From Patiria miniata (lineage: Eukaryota > Echinodermata > Asteroidea > Valvatida > Asterinidae), in contig NW_024037059.1 of NCBI RefSeq assembly GCF_015706575.1, positions 12,437,730 to 12,501,729 on the forward strand: DNA of 64,000 nt, in the 5' to 3' direction. The notes under the pieces were generated by a model, which worked only from the letters and a program-made list of their open reading frames with translations, made no database searches and was not told the DNA's origin. Shown here piece by piece: positions 19,308 through 31,278 of this stretch. Positions within the stretch are counted from its first letter, which is position 1. Every line of letters begins with the position of its first letter. Made by a program: the position numbers and the translations under genes.

Positions 19308-21440
19308 TACATCTAAAGAACAATAGTTGCGATTTGGTTGTAACTTGATTTTATGTACCTATATCGTAATATGTTATAGGTAAACATTTAGTGACGTCGT
19401 GATAACGTCAACACAAGTCATGTAACGTTACATTAAATGTGTATTTTCAAATGTCTATGTCTACAGAACTGCATGTCCAATTTGGTTGTTATTTGGTAGG
19501 TACCTAGACCGAGATTAATTATGAGTGCAAGTGTGAAACAAACGGCAGTGTGCAACTTAAACCCAAATGTGGATGGTTAACGTGTAGCTCATCCAATGTT
19601 ATCGAAATCGAACGATATTTTGATACAGCTCTTGCCCGTTTCATGATCGATGCATAAGAAACAAACTTGCATCAAATGCGTGCTCACCTCGACGTTTACG
19701 TTGCTGATAGTCTTATTGTTAAAGTGAAGCGGGTGGTGTTTTTGACGAAACATTCAGAGCCCACACGTTGAATACGTAAGGAAAACAGTATGTTAAACAG
19801 AATTCGTGATTATGTTCCCCGAAAGCAGCCTGTGTACACTTGTTGTCAGCTGTAGCAATGCCAACTTTAGAGTACTGTGGTACTGTATGGGGAGAGTAAC
19901 TTGAGAGTATTGTACTGTATAGTACTGTATGTCATAAGCGCCCTTTTTCATGTGCGCCATTTTTTCACGAGTGTCCCTTTTTAACGAATGGTCGAATGTT
20001 CATTTGTCCGAAAGTTCAAAAGTCGGAATTTGGCATATGTTTGAAATGAATAAAAGGCTCAACAGTTCGAAGGCTCAATCCGAAAAGCACGCAAGGACTA
20101 TCGTCTATTCGGACTATCGAACCTCCGGACTAACGGCAAGGGCGGATCCAGAACCAAATTTTCGGGGGGGGGGGGCGCAAGATGTTGATTTTTTTTCTAA
20201 ACGGGGAAGGGGATTAAGTACCTAGTATTGTGTGCTATTTCTACATCGTAAATTAAATCTAAAAGGTATGTGTAGCTCATTTAGTTTGGGAGGGAGGTAC
20301 GCAACGCTTTGATTAATTTCCTTTAAAAAATAAAAAAGGTGTCTTCACTCCTTCGATTTTTTTGTATTGACAAGTTCGTGTTTTTTTGGTGGTAACTCTA
20401 CTTAATAATAATGTTAGTAACTATACTTAACTATTAAAATATCACTGAATCACATCGATATTTCGATAAAAAAGCTGTCGAAAAATATTTGCATCAGAGT
20501 AACCTCTGGATAAATAGTGGCATCAGAACCTATAGGATTCAGACGGAGGCAAATATTCTCACGCTTCTAAACAAGGCAATAAATGGCTCGGTTGTCTTAC
20601 ACGTTTGCTGCGGCCACTATGAATTACACCAGGACTAGTTTTTCTCAGAGCTGGGTGAAACCATTTACTTATAGATATCTTTTACATCTTGGCATCGATC
20701 TTTCAGATGGCTTGTTAATGCCTGCCACAGTTTAACAAGCTTAAACGATTTCGTCAAAAGAGGTTTTGTTTTAGTTCCAACGATCAGTCAATTGGCTGAT
20801 CGGTTGAACACCGCCTACATTTCTTGTACGGGAAGTCCAAGTATGCTTTTGGGCAATAATTGGTTAGGTTCCTTATAGGATAAATGCAAATGATCCTATG
20901 GCGAATTAGGGTCCTGCAGGGCCTAAGATGCACACTGACACCCTTTACATTTGCGGCAGACGAGCACGATGGAAAACTCGGTCAATGTGGTTGTTTATTT
21001 ACAACAAAGCGCACAACAGAAAAGGCGTTACTCGCTGGTTAAACAAGAAACGCTTCAGCTAAAACCGTTCAGACATCGTACTATAGAAGATGAAACCGTT
21101 CTGGGTTAGTGCTGAACCCTTCCCCTCCCAGGCGTTTTTACTTTTTAGCTGCGAGATAAACCCGATTCGATGTAACTTTAAAACCGTTCACCGACACCGT
21201 TTTGGCCAAGCGTTACAGTAAATCGACTTCAACTGGTGTTTTGGAGCGTTTTTAAAACGGTGTCTGAACGCCCCCTGATTCGAACATGAGAAATCTTAGC
21301 TCCCAGTGAGATCATAAATGGACTGTCATTAAGCGTTCACTTGATTAATTTACAATTGATTTGCAACACCCCTATTCAGCCAAGTTGATGTGTTCAGTGT
21401 AAAAGGTCGTATTTGAAGGAAATTAAATCTTTTACTTTCA
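19308..21440. other. Non-coding stretch upstream of the LRR gene
   Basis: I see no gene. It contains an actgta-rich tract (about 19868-19935), a tract of repeated ttcgaa/gtccga words (about 19985-20135), and the left end of a hAT-like element (about 20139-20175, caagggcggatccag then a G run) whose partner end I did not find. It should hold the promoter and 5' exon of the LRR gene; I could not place a TATA box or start site. Confidence 0.5.
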
Positions 21441-21554
21441 GTGATTATTGACGACTCAGATTCATCACGATGGCTTGGGGTTGTTCATCGTTTGCCCTGC
21501 TGGCTACCATCGCTTTAATGCTGTGTGCCGTCACTTCTGCTCAGTCTTCATCAA
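21441..21554 (+). CDS. LRR gene exon 1: 5'UTR end and signal peptide
   Basis: An acceptor-like tract (ttttactttcag, ending 21440) precedes 29 nt of leader and an ATG at 21470. The 28 codons encode a signal peptide: a short polar start, a hydrophobic core LLATIALMLCAV, and a likely cleavage after TSA before QSSS. The donor is a|gtaagt at 21554/21555, leaving phase 1. Joining to 23199 completes a Lys codon and enters a cysteine-rich LRRNT in frame, which supports both boundaries. The acceptor suggests a further non-coding exon upstream. The protein is secreted or at the cell surface. Confidence 0.8.
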
Positions 21555-23198
21555 GTAAGTGGGAATCCTCCATTGATGGTAAGGATAGAATCTTACTTGT
21601 CTCAGCTTATAATAGATTTCCCAGAAGTTCACGTTTCATTTGCTCCAACTCGACGAAATGCAAAGGATATCCTTTAATCTTTTAACAATACACTTTACCC
21701 CCCATCAAGATCCAGTGTCATCGTAAACGCTTTCTGGATTCATATTACATCCCTATTAAAACGATAATAGCATTATCACATGTCTGCTCCTCTCTGATGG
21801 GCGTTTCATTTCATCAGAAACCGAGGGGGTACAAACACGAAGTTTGTTGATAGAGTGTTCGCTGTTGGATGGTAGGATGTAATGTGGGTAAATACATGCA
21901 CTTCGATTCACTTGTTCGTTCTACGTATGATACAGTACACCGGTGTTGTAGTCGAGTCCCTGGAGTCGAGTTCGTCTCGAATCATTTGGTTCCCAGTAGT
22001 CCGAGTCACGAGACTCTTGAGTCAAGTCCGAGTCCAGCTACATTTCTCTAGGCCCGAGAATTGGTAGGGTATTCGCTGATACATTGAAGAATTACCCCAG
22101 CAATATGGAGAAGCGCCAACCTGCTCCAAACACAATCGGCAGTTTATACCACAATTTTGTATCATGAACATTGATATGAAGACTGATTTTATCAGTTTTC
22201 CTCTTATTGGATCCTTCATTGGTCTGTGCCTATGCTTTTCCCTCGAATTATAGTTTGCATGGATACTCGGTGGCGTACGTAAGGTGAGGCCTCTCATCTT
22301 GTGCCACCCTTGCCCTCAGAATGTGCGGGAAGGCAAACATGAGTTTTTAATCGTTAAAACACATTCGGGTACCTCCTCCAGAAAATGACGCCCTCTAACT
22401 CCCCCCCCCCCCTCCCGCCCTACGGCAAATTGGATAAGCTATTCATGATGAGCTGGAAATAACAGTGTTCAAATTATGCTTGCATTTTCGACTAAAACAA
22501 ATCAACAATTTACGCTATAGGAACTATTTGGCCTATTTGCATGTTTTAACACAATCTTAAAGATATAATGTCCGGACTCTTTAAGAAATTCGATTTTTTT
22601 TCCTTAACGTATAGTCATCTTGAATCTTTTATTCGGACGATAAAGCCTTTTCTCTTATTTTTGACAACTGCAAACCTCTTGAGGAAAAGGCCTTTGCATT
22701 GCTTTTGTGCACAAACAGATCCGCCTTGCGAGCAAACAGGTGACCTGTCCCTATATCATCTTTACTGATAGATACGGGTACCATTCTACGAGAGCTGGGT
22801 TATTGTTGGGCCGCAAATTATTCTAATTTGTGAAGTCATTCAAGTCAATATGCCAAAACGTACCGTGGGTCTGACGTCTCATTCAAAATGATTTTTTGGG
22901 TAGAGCCAGCTAAAATAATTCTTTCTTCTTGGTGAAACTCCAAAACAGCCCGGACAGAACATCAGGTAGATAACATATTTAGGCTACATCCTGGGTGCAA
23001 TGAGAGTTCGTGCATATGAGGTCACATCAATCATCAACTCACAAGAAGAAGAATACTTCAGTCATTCAAAGGTTTACCACTGAGGAAATTTTACTTTGTG
23101 CGACGAGTGGAAACTAATTCTCGACTTTTGATTCTTCTATCAAACAACATTCATATTGCTTATTGTGTTAATTCTCTTTCAATTTTGTGCGGTAACAG
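21555..23198 (+). other. Intron 1 of the LRR gene
   Basis: The intron starts gtaagt and ends ggtaacag. It holds a gagtc/gtccgag-rich tract (about 21945-22040) and a C run (about 22401-22414). I see no other exon in it. Confidence 0.6.
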
Positions 23199-23301
23199 AG
23201 CGTTGCCCGCCCGAGTGTACGTGCGGCACTTGGTGCGTTGAGTGTTCTCGCGGTTGGAATCTTGAAACCATCCAAAGCATCGACAACAGTACAGACTGTC
23301 T
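23199..23301 (+). CDS. LRR gene exon 2: LRRNT cap
   Basis: The 103-nt exon lies between acceptor ggtaacag and donor gtaaga and translates in phase from exon 1. It has the cysteine pattern of an N-terminal LRR cap: RCPPECTCGTWCVEC, then a final Cys at NSTDC. It ends in phase 2, the phase used by every following LRR exon. Such caps seal the first turn of extracellular LRR solenoids in Toll-like, Slit, VLR and related proteins. Confidence 0.85.
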
Positions 23302-23856
23302 GTAAGAAACACGCTTAGTTTGTTTGATTATAAAAACATTTTGCACCTATAAACTTTACTGTTGCGGTGATTTGTTTTCATTCTGACATTGTTTTGTTTC
23401 TCATTAATAATAACAATAAGGAGAACTGATTTTATTTGAAGCATTACCTAGTTTCCCCTTTAGGACGCTAGTAAAAAAAAGTACGACACAATAACGGAAG
23501 ACAATATATAGAATGAGGACTAGAAGAACAAACAACGTACACAATTTGACGGATTGACATAAACTGTTTGAAGGTATAAATTAAGCTTAAAGATCCTGGT
23601 CTGAAAGGTTGAAGATTGAATACTAAGTTTATTCAAAGCTTATGTCAAGAATTTAAAATGAGATTGTATCGTAAAACGCTTGTTTTGTTTTTACATTTTG
23701 TGCTATAAATTGCACTTGCAAATTATACGAGTCTAATAATGTGCACTGAAAGGGGACAGTATACTGCAGTAGGTCCTATCTAATCCAATTATCATAGTAG
23801 ACTGTCCAACCCAGCAATGTAATTTCTTCATCTTTTCGTTTCATGATTGTCCACAG

Positions 23857-23928
23857 GATACTAAGAGAAGGCAATATCTCACATCTGGAGCCAGGCGTAT
23901 TCCAAGGATTTTCTCGTCTCGAATGGCT
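23857..23928 (+). CDS. LRR gene exon 3: LRR 1
   Basis: The exon is 72 nt, phase 2 to phase 2, between ...gtccacag and gtaagtg. With the split Leu codons it encodes L-ILREGNISHLEPGVFQGFSRLEW, a 24-residue LRR with the usual x-L-x-x-G-x-F-x-G-F-x-x-L convex part. It follows the LRRNT exon in frame. Confidence 0.88.
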
Positions 23929-24314
23929 GTAAGTGTTTAGTACCTATTTTTGGTGGCTGCGTTTGTTGCAAAGACCCGCCCTGTGAGTAGACTGGTTCCA
24001 TGTCCTTACATTATCGATCTTGATAGGGGTAGGAACCAGTTTACACTACAGAAAGTGAATTACCGACGGGCGTATTTGTAAAAATTTAACGAAAACCTAT
24101 TTTCCCTCATTCAATAGAAAACCCGAATGATTCACATTTCAAGCTGGCCCACTGTTTTACAGGTTTTTTTTCACCGGTTTATTTTTTTCTTTCTCTTTTG
24201 GTCTGTACTTTTTCTGATATTTGTATATACTCCGGTTGTTTTTCAAAACGTGTAACATAATTCGAGTATGTTCCTTTCATTCTGTTTTCATTAACTACAT
24301 ACCCATTAAAGACA

Positions 24315-24615
24315 TACCCATTCAAGGGCGGATCCAAAACACAATTTTTTGGGGGGTGGGGCAAAAAAACAATTGTCCCCCAAAAATTGTACCAAAACAT
24401 TACGGCGTGGTGTTAGATTTTTTTTGTTTTTTGATTCTTGAATGATGTTGTGTGGTGCGATCTGATTGCAATGTCTGACCACTCGAACCATTTTTTTTGT
24501 TAGGAAAAGATGGTGTTGTGGGCAGTGCCTGCCTTTATTGCGACGTCACTTAATAAACACCAATTGGGTTCGTTTTTTGCCCCCCCCCCCCACTGGATCC
24601 GTCCTTGTACCCATT
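24315..24615. mobile_element. Non-autonomous hAT MITE, copy 1
   Basis: Element 24323-24607 has inverted ends CAAGGGCGGATCCA / TGGATCCGTCCTTG and an 8-bp duplication tacccatt on both sides (24315-24322, 24608-24615). G-rich sequence inside the left end and a C run inside the right end match the hAT at 18.9 kb in layout. Confidence 0.9.
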
Positions 24616-25284
24616 AAAGACGTCTGAACACGCAGAAACTATGCTCAGATTCACTGCCAACTCATTATAAATCGAAATGCTCAACACAGTTCCACCAGTG
24701 ACGATTGGGAACAATCAATATCAGAACAGGAAGTGATGATTGGAGGATTGAGGAAGCTGTTAAACAAACGGCCAGAGCTAGAATCTCAGTGTGCGGCTTA
24801 CAGGAGGTCCCGACACTCAAACAGGGTCACATAACTGGTGAAGCTGCTTGGGATGATTTTATTTGAAGCATTACCTAGTTTCCCCTTTAGGACGTTAGTA
24901 AAAAAAAATACGACACAATAACGGAAGACAATATATAGAATGAGGACTAGAAGAACAAACAACGTGCACAATTTGACGGATTGACATAAACTGTTTGAAG
25001 GTATAAATTAAGCTTAAAGATCCTGGTCTGAAAGGTTGAAGATTGAATACTAAGTTTATTCAAAGCTTATGTCAAGAATTTAAAATGAGATTGTATCGTA
25101 AAACGCTTGTTTTGTTTTTACATTTTGTGCTATAAATTGCACTTGCAAATTATACGAGTCTAATAATGTGCATTGAAAGGGGACAGTATACTGCAGTAGG
25201 TCCTATCTAATCCAATTATCATAGTAGATCTGTCCAACCCAGCAATGTAATTTCTTCATCTTTTCGTTTCATGATTGTCCACAG

Positions 25285-25356
25285 GATACTAAGAGAAGGC
25301 AATATCTCACATCTGGAGCCAGGCGTATTCAAAGGATTTTCTCGTCTCGAATGGCT
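25285..25356 (+). CDS. LRR gene exon 3': duplicated LRR 1
   Basis: This is a second 72-nt copy of exon 3 with the same splice sites. It differs by one base that changes Gln to Lys (VFKGF). Phase 2 to phase 2 means it can be joined to exon 3, replace it, or be skipped without a frame change. Confidence 0.85.
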
Positions 25357-25739
25357 GTAAGTGTTTAGTACCTATTTTGGGTGTCTGCGTTTGTTGCAAA
25401 GACCCGCCCTGTGAGTAGACTGGTTCCATGTCCTTACATTATCGATCTTGATAGGGGTAGGAACCAGTTTACACTACAGAAAGTGAATTACCGACGGGCG
25501 TATTTGTAAAAATTTAACGAAAACCTATTTTCCCTCATTCAATAGAAACCCGAATGATTCACATTTCAAGCTGGCCCACTGTTTTACAGTTTTTTTCACC
25601 GGTTTGTTTTTTTCTTTCTCTTTTGGTCTGTACTTTTTCTGATATTTGTATATACTCCGGTTGTTTTTCAAAACGTGCAACATAATTCGAGTATGTTCCT
25701 TTCATTCTGTTTTCATTAACTACACATCCATTAAAGACA

Positions 25740-26037
25740 TACCCATTCAAGGGCGGATCCAAAACACAATTTTTTTGGGGGGTGGGGCAAATTGTCCCCC
25801 CAAAATTGTACCAAAGCATTACGGCGTGGTGTTAGATTTTTTTTTTTTTTTTTGATTCTTGAATGATGCTGTGTGGTGCGATCTGATGCAATGTCTGACC
25901 ACTCGAACCATTTTTTTTGTTAGGAAAAGATGGTGTTGTGTGCAGTGCCTGCCTTTATTGCGACGTCACTTAAATAAACACCAATTGGGTTCGTTTTTTG
26001 CCCCCCCCCCCTCACTGGATCCGTCCTTGTACCCATT
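25740..26037. mobile_element. Non-autonomous hAT MITE, copy 2
   Basis: Element 25748-26029 with tacccatt duplications (25740-25747, 26030-26037) is the duplicated copy of 24323-24607. It differs by small indels in the homopolymer runs. Confidence 0.9.
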
Positions 26038-26289
26038 AAAGACGTCTGAACACGCAGAAACTATGCTCAGATTCACTGCCAACTCATTATAAATCGAAAT
26101 GCTCAACACAGTTCCACCAGTGACGATTGGGAACAATCACTATCAGAACAGGAAGTGATGATTGGAGGATTGAGGAAGCTGTTAAACAAACGGCCAGAGC
26201 TAGGATCTCAGTGTGCGGCTTACTGGAGGTCCCGACACTCAAACAGGGTCACATAACTGGTGAGGCTGCTGGGGATGATGGTGTCTTGA

Positions 26290-27600
26290 AAATATGAGGT
26301 CCACTGGTCATGCTATGCCAGAACACGTCAATCTGGGGTTGGTTTCATTATTCGATTCGATGTCGACGTTGGTGAAGTCGCCTACATTAGTCCGCGTCTT
26401 CTGACAGCTAAACTCACCATCCACGGCTGCAACGTTAAGTAGTAGTTGGATCGCTCCAACGAAAGGCGAAGAAATTTCAAAGTCAACCTTCCACCGCCAA
26501 TTTGCGGTGACTTCAACGCGACTTGCTCACTGGCCGAATCTCACTGCTATTTTCGACACAACACCACTGTTGAGGCCGGGACATTCTGTGAATAACAACG
26601 AAGATCGTTTGCTAGAATACGACCGGGATTTCAAACTGTCGCTATTGAATATATGTGGTATGATCAACATACGGCCCGCTACTGGACTTGATACAGCAAT
26701 GACGGTGTTACCAAGAAAGTCCTCTACTACATCTTATGTGATAGCTGGATGAAACAAAAATGTGTTCACTTGTCGAGTGATGCGCTCATTTGACTTCTCG
26801 TCTGATCACGACTAGCTGCTGGTTGCATCGCTTGGAACACCAGTGAACCGGCAGGCGCGTTTTCGTCTACGTCGCTCCAAACCACCACGAACACTCGATC
26901 TAGATGAGCTAAAGACCTAGACACCAGAGCAGTCTATAGCGAGCTGGTCAAAGAGAAGCTTAACGTCTTGACATCACCACTGTCGACGATTTCAACGTGA
27001 AGGTTGTCGATGCCCTCCAGTCTCCACTACGCTGCTGTATTCGAAATCCCATCGCAAATCGATTTACATAAACGATCCCACGTTGCAGAACTTCTTTCGA
27101 AAGCGAGAGGAAGTCAGACGCTCGGGAGAATCAGAGGGATCTAAAGCAAAAAAATGTCCAGGCTGATCCTGATCAGAACCCGTCAGCTCACTAAATGAGC
27201 ATTTCAAAGCAGAAACTCAGCTCATAAGCTCACTCAATACCCAGCGGAACATAGAAAAGTTGAACGCAACTGCCAAACTCCAAGTTTACTGAGAACCAAG
27301 ACTGGCATTACCTGCCAAAACATGACCAAATTCTTGCCCACTTCAAGAACCGCTTCAATCCCATCCAACCCACCTTCCACCCAGCGGAACTCGATCATCC
27401 ACTGTTGTTAACGACCTTCCTCCAAGAAAATACATCTTAGCCGATATCAACCATGACCCCCCTTCCAAACAGGAAATTGAGGAATGCCTCAAACGCCTCA
27501 AGAATCGTAAGGAAAGTAAAGATAGTCTTCCCGAATTCCTTAAATCCATCTACATCAACCCATCCCTTATTGACGCGATCTACAATCTGACGACGCAAAT
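26290..27600 (+). pseudogene. Decayed LINE, endonuclease and linker (unit 1)
   Basis: Plus-strand fragments read CGDFNATCSLAESH (endonuclease GDFNA box), a YSNDG segment, FSSDH (terminal Asp-His) and RFRLRRSKPPRTLDLDELKT. A linker like that before a LINE RT follows, with EIEECLKRLKNRK-type and EFLKSIYINP-type sequence near 27470-27560. There are many stops. Only this unit keeps the endonuclease part; later units start inside the linker. Confidence 0.7.
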
Positions 27601-28440
27601 CTGGGCCACCAGGCAAATTGCAAAATGTTCATCCCTTCCACTTAGTTTGTGCGCATGCGCCAACATCTCAGCTAATGCCGGTGACTGTCGACATGGCAGC
27701 GCTGCGGAGAGGAAAGACACACCGATTTTAATCTGAAAACGTCCTGTTCATTTTGCTATTATGTGAAATACAATGCAACCGGATGAAATGAAATGAGTTA
27801 ATTTTTATTTTATTTGCCATATTTTTGTGATAGAAATTCGATATTTCAAGAAAATGTCGTTTTAGATCGTTGTTTGCTTTACATTTCCATGCAATCATCA
27901 GCAAAAGGGCCAACTTAAGTTGTTGTTTTTAGTTTTCTCCAGTTTCCCCAAACATGCCATTATCACAGCATTTGAATGAGATATTAAAAAATATTATTGC
28001 AGGATTTACGAGTTATTGCGAATAGGTTTGCGTTTCTTAGGTGTGTATTGTTTTTGAAGTTTCCGTCCGTACGTTATACATGAACAAACTGCGTGCCGTC
28101 AAAAACGATGTCACCGTGCACAGAAGGCCATGTTGGACCGTCCACATGGAGCACTGGACCAGCTTGCGCCATGCGGAAAATCACGCTGTCCTATGGGTCA
28201 GCAGAAAAAACCCGTATTTTCGGCGGATACGTCCTTCTTTCTTGAACTGTCCTATTCGAAATAACTCGGAAATAGGATCATTATTTTATCTATTCTTTGC
28301 CTAAATGGCAATGTCTTTAACTTGTCCAGGAAAACCGGAGAAATATTTTTAAAATTCGATTGATTCACGCAGGGTTGAAGATTTGCAGGGAAATCTTTTT
28401 CTCATAAAATCTCTTTTATTAAGAGTAATTTTTACATTTG
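27601..28440. repeat. Unit segment of unknown origin (unit 1)
   Basis: This A/T-rich sequence recurs in the other units near 32.3, 37.7, 46.2, 50.5, 56.3 and 61.6 kb. It starts with a gcgcatgcgccaacatctcggctaatgc-like block (27652 onward) and sits where the LINE RT core should be. It could be an old insertion into the LINE or unrecognisable LINE sequence. I see no gene. Confidence 0.5.
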
Positions 28441-28441
28441 G

Positions 28442-28789
28442 ACAATTCGTCATTTCATTGATACATGATTAACTTACTCAGTAAAATCCAGTTAGAAGTA
28501 TCATCAGTATTTTCATACTCATTGTTATATTGTACTGCTAGTTAATTAGCAATTGATCAGTTCGTGAACTTGTGTTATGCATGCAATTTAGTCATTCGTG
28601 AAATATCTTTTATGATGATGATCTAATCATTTTCATGATTAACGTATTGCAAATAATTTTGGTCACGAACTGATGTGCAGTGTCATAACTGTTGATTTCT
28701 TGTTCTCAGTAATTCATTGATGACTCCTCGTCATGTCTTCATGATACATGCTAGTCATGACACATGTGACAGATGTCATTCGCACAATT
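28442..28789. mobile_element. Unit-1-specific insertion flanked by acaatt
   Basis: Other units read tttggacaatttcagctcat without interruption. Here about 336 bp (28448-28783) intervene, flanked by acaatt at 28442-28447 and 28784-28789. It is AT-rich with many gtcat/atgac words. I see no terminal inverted repeat and cannot classify it. Confidence 0.6.
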
Positions 28790-28989
28790 TCAGCTCATAA
28801 CATGATTGTAAAATCGTGTTCTCAGTAATTTTCATGAGTTTAGGTCGTCTGTAACTTGTGGATGATTACCTGGTATGTGATATTGTTTTCGGCTGATCAA
28901 CGAGTGCGAAATGGCGCCATCTGTCGTCTGATCTATTTCAGAATCTTTTGGTCCCTTACGCATGCGAGAAAAACTAAGTGGTGCACAAA

Positions 28990-29850
28990 GGTCTGGGCAT
29001 GAACATACGTGAAAAGACCGCCTAAAAGCTCCATCTACGACATGCGAACTCTCCTGGTCCGGATATGCCGATGATTTCATCCATTTCCTCAACACTGCAC
29101 CTGCACGCCATACCTCCAAACCGCTGCCGCCCTCCTCAACGACGTGTTCGTCAATGTCGATCTCAAGATCAACCTTAAAGACAGAGCCGATGATATCAAA
29201 CTTTACAACTATTAACCCCAACATCCTCTACCCCTCCTAGGTTATCCAAATCAACAACATGGACATCAAAAACACCGAGACATTCAAGCACCTGGGCACA
29301 GTATATCACATGCCCAACCCAACACCAGGGACATCGAAATCAGCTACCGGGTCAACAGCGCACGCTCAAATTGCACCCCTAACAAGGCACTGTTAGTAAA
29401 TCATTGGATAAAATAATGTGACATTGCGAGTTCCATACCTTGGTAGTCTGATTAAAAGTACACTGACCTATTCCAGCCAAAACTGGAACCCACTGAGGAG
29501 GTAAAGACGACATTTGGATGCTGTGTATAGGGACTTTCTACACAGAGTGGTCCGAGGTGGATTTCGCTAAGTCAGCGCAGTTTGGCGAGGAACACAAGTT
29601 TCTCTACACCAATGCAAGAATTCACCAAATCTGCGGCACCTCTAACGTCACGACCTTTATCAAAAATCAGCAAAACAGCTACTGTTGTCATATCATCCGC
29701 GGAGTTTCAGACCTCACCACAAATAAGCTGCTCTTCAATTCCGACTAATATCAGAAACGAGGCCGCCCCACCCCAACTACCCTCCAACAAGTGAGTGCAA
29801 ACCGACAATGTACAGAAGCCGAACTTGTCCATGAGCATTAAAGTTCCCGA
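28990..29850 (+). pseudogene. Decayed LINE RT C-terminus (unit 1)
   Basis: Plus-strand pieces in shifting frames read SGYADDFIHFLNTAPARHTS (the RT catalytic box), VDLKINLKDR, KNTETFKHLGT, a WNPLRR segment and a C-terminal block. That last block (29518-29748) reads ARIHQICGTSNVTTFIKNQQ and TNKLLFNSD, as in LINE proteins with an endonuclease-reverse transcriptase. It ends near the KRG-x-PTP motif. It is broken by indels and stops. Confidence 0.75.
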
Positions 29851-30175
29851 TACACAAGTACCGGTATCCTGCCAATCGTTAGAATAACGAAGCAGTAAAC
29901 CAAATGAATGAAATGTAGGCCTATGGCAAAAAATTGATTATCTTTTTCTTCTGAGCAAACTGATATAACTTCAATCGGGAAGTTACAATGTTAATTTTGT
30001 CTTTAAGAAAAAGAATATAATGTAACAGATCATAATAACTGTTACATTCACCACAAGGGGGTTCAGATGATTATGTTGCAATGTTCAGATGTTATGTCTT
30101 TGGAATATTTTGTTATACAGGATGTATATAAGAAAGACAAAAAAAGGTATCATATCAACAGGATATGAACTTAAC

Positions 30176-30295
30176 GACCATTATAATGGTTTTATCATCA
30201 ACTACGGATTTAGTGCTTCATGCAAGGCAACGCCTCCAAGATATTGGAAATAAGCTTACTGCTCCCTAGTCGATGATAAAACCATAATAATGGTC
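30176..30295. repeat. Fold-back MITE upstream of exon A (unit 1)
   Basis: The left arm gaccattataatggttttat and the right arm ending ataaaaccataataatggtc form an inverted repeat of about 24 bp around a roughly 70-bp middle. The same element lies about 100 bp before every class-A LRR exon. Confidence 0.85.
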
Positions 30296-30395
30296 ATTAG
30301 TAGTACATATTTTGGTTACATTTTCCCAATGTTTAAGTGTTATCTTTTTGGAGGGCACCATACATTTACATTTCTGTTTATTTTTGACTTGACAG

Positions 30396-30467
30396 TACGA
30401 TGGACAGTCTTCCTCTTCAAAGGATTCCCAACGGTATATTTAGCGGGCTGATCAATCTCCGCACGCT
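30396..30467 (+). CDS. LRR exon A, unit 1
   Basis: The exon is 72 nt, phase 2 to phase 2, between ...gacttgacag and gtaagtttg. It encodes TMDSLPLQ-RIPNGIFSGLINLRT plus split Leu codons. This is the founding example of class A: the convex part IPNGxFSGLxNL is constant between copies and the flanking strand residues vary. Confidence 0.87.
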
Positions 30468-31025
30468 GTAAGTTTGATACGGTTCATGTTTGTTTCCGAT
30501 GTCACAGCTGACAGTGCAATCTGTATTGCATCATGATATTTGGCATCAATCCGACTCTCTCCAAAGTTACCGTTAAGCGTTTTCTTTGGAGTTAGAGTAA
30601 CATTCCTTAAAGTAGCTGTTAAGCCCAGAAAATTTTAATCAGGATGTAATCAGTCATTTTTCTATATTTTGATTTAACAGATAATGTTATTGTCACAATT
30701 GGGCGGTCTTAATAGAAATACATGTGATCAAAATAGCCGTCTTTGGACTGATCTCTGTTGTTTGCAAATCGCTGCTAGTGTACGCTCATATTCTATCGCA
30801 TAACTAACTTCAGCTTGATGAGACAGTAATTTTGGCTGTATGACATTCTTCGAGATCATCTGTTAGGTTCGTTTCGTGTTTGGTAGTTATACAAGAGTAT
30901 GAAGTCGCTGCAAGCTGTATCCAATATCAGACTCTTTGTTGTCGTTGATGAATAGCTGCAGTAACGAATATGCAAGTAAACTGATTTTTTTTTTAAAGCT
31001 CTTTAATGTAAGTCATAACAAAAAT

Positions 31026-31099
31026 CGTTCAGGTGGGACTCGAACCCACGACCTCCTGCTTTCTAGTGCAGTCGTGCTACCACTCGACCACCGGGCTTA
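31026..31099 (-). repeat. tRNA-like sequence (unit 1)
   Basis: The minus strand shows a D-arm-like GGTCGAGTGGTAGCAC, a CTAGAAA anticodon-loop-like segment and a perfect T-arm, GTGGG-TTCGAGT-CCCAC. The anticodon stem carries an extra base and the acceptor ends do not pair, so it looks like a tRNA pseudogene or SINE head, perhaps tRNA-Ser(AGA)-related. It is repeated in units 2, 4, 5 and 6. Confidence 0.6.
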
Positions 31100-31278
31100 G
31101 AGGATCGGTTGGCTGGTTTGAATATGATGTACATAGCAGCGGGTACCGCATTTGAATATTAATATTAAGATGGAAGAATATTTGCGCCGGGGTAGTGTAA
31201 ATCAGTATTAGGTTTTGCCCTTCACCGATATATAAACACTGTATACTCAGTGTAACCTCCCGAGTGAAAGTTGGAAAC

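Larger units (their letters stand above)
23428..26280. repeat. Tandem duplication of 1.43 kb carrying an LRR exon
   Basis: Copy 1 (23428-24854) and copy 2 (24855 to about 26280) are nearly identical at an offset of 1,427 bp. Each contains the first LRR exon, its splice sites, and the same hAT MITE with its target duplication. The MITE insertion therefore predates the duplication. Confidence 0.9.

Noticed and set aside
19985..20135. Coding or regulatory array of ttcgaa/gtccga words
   Set aside because: Words are irregular with no fixed period or conserved frame. It is more likely a simple-sequence or MITE-like tract.
31026..31099. Functional tRNA gene
   Set aside because: The acceptor ends do not pair and the anticodon stem has an extra base. 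It recurs as a repeat; tRNAscan-SE would be decisive.
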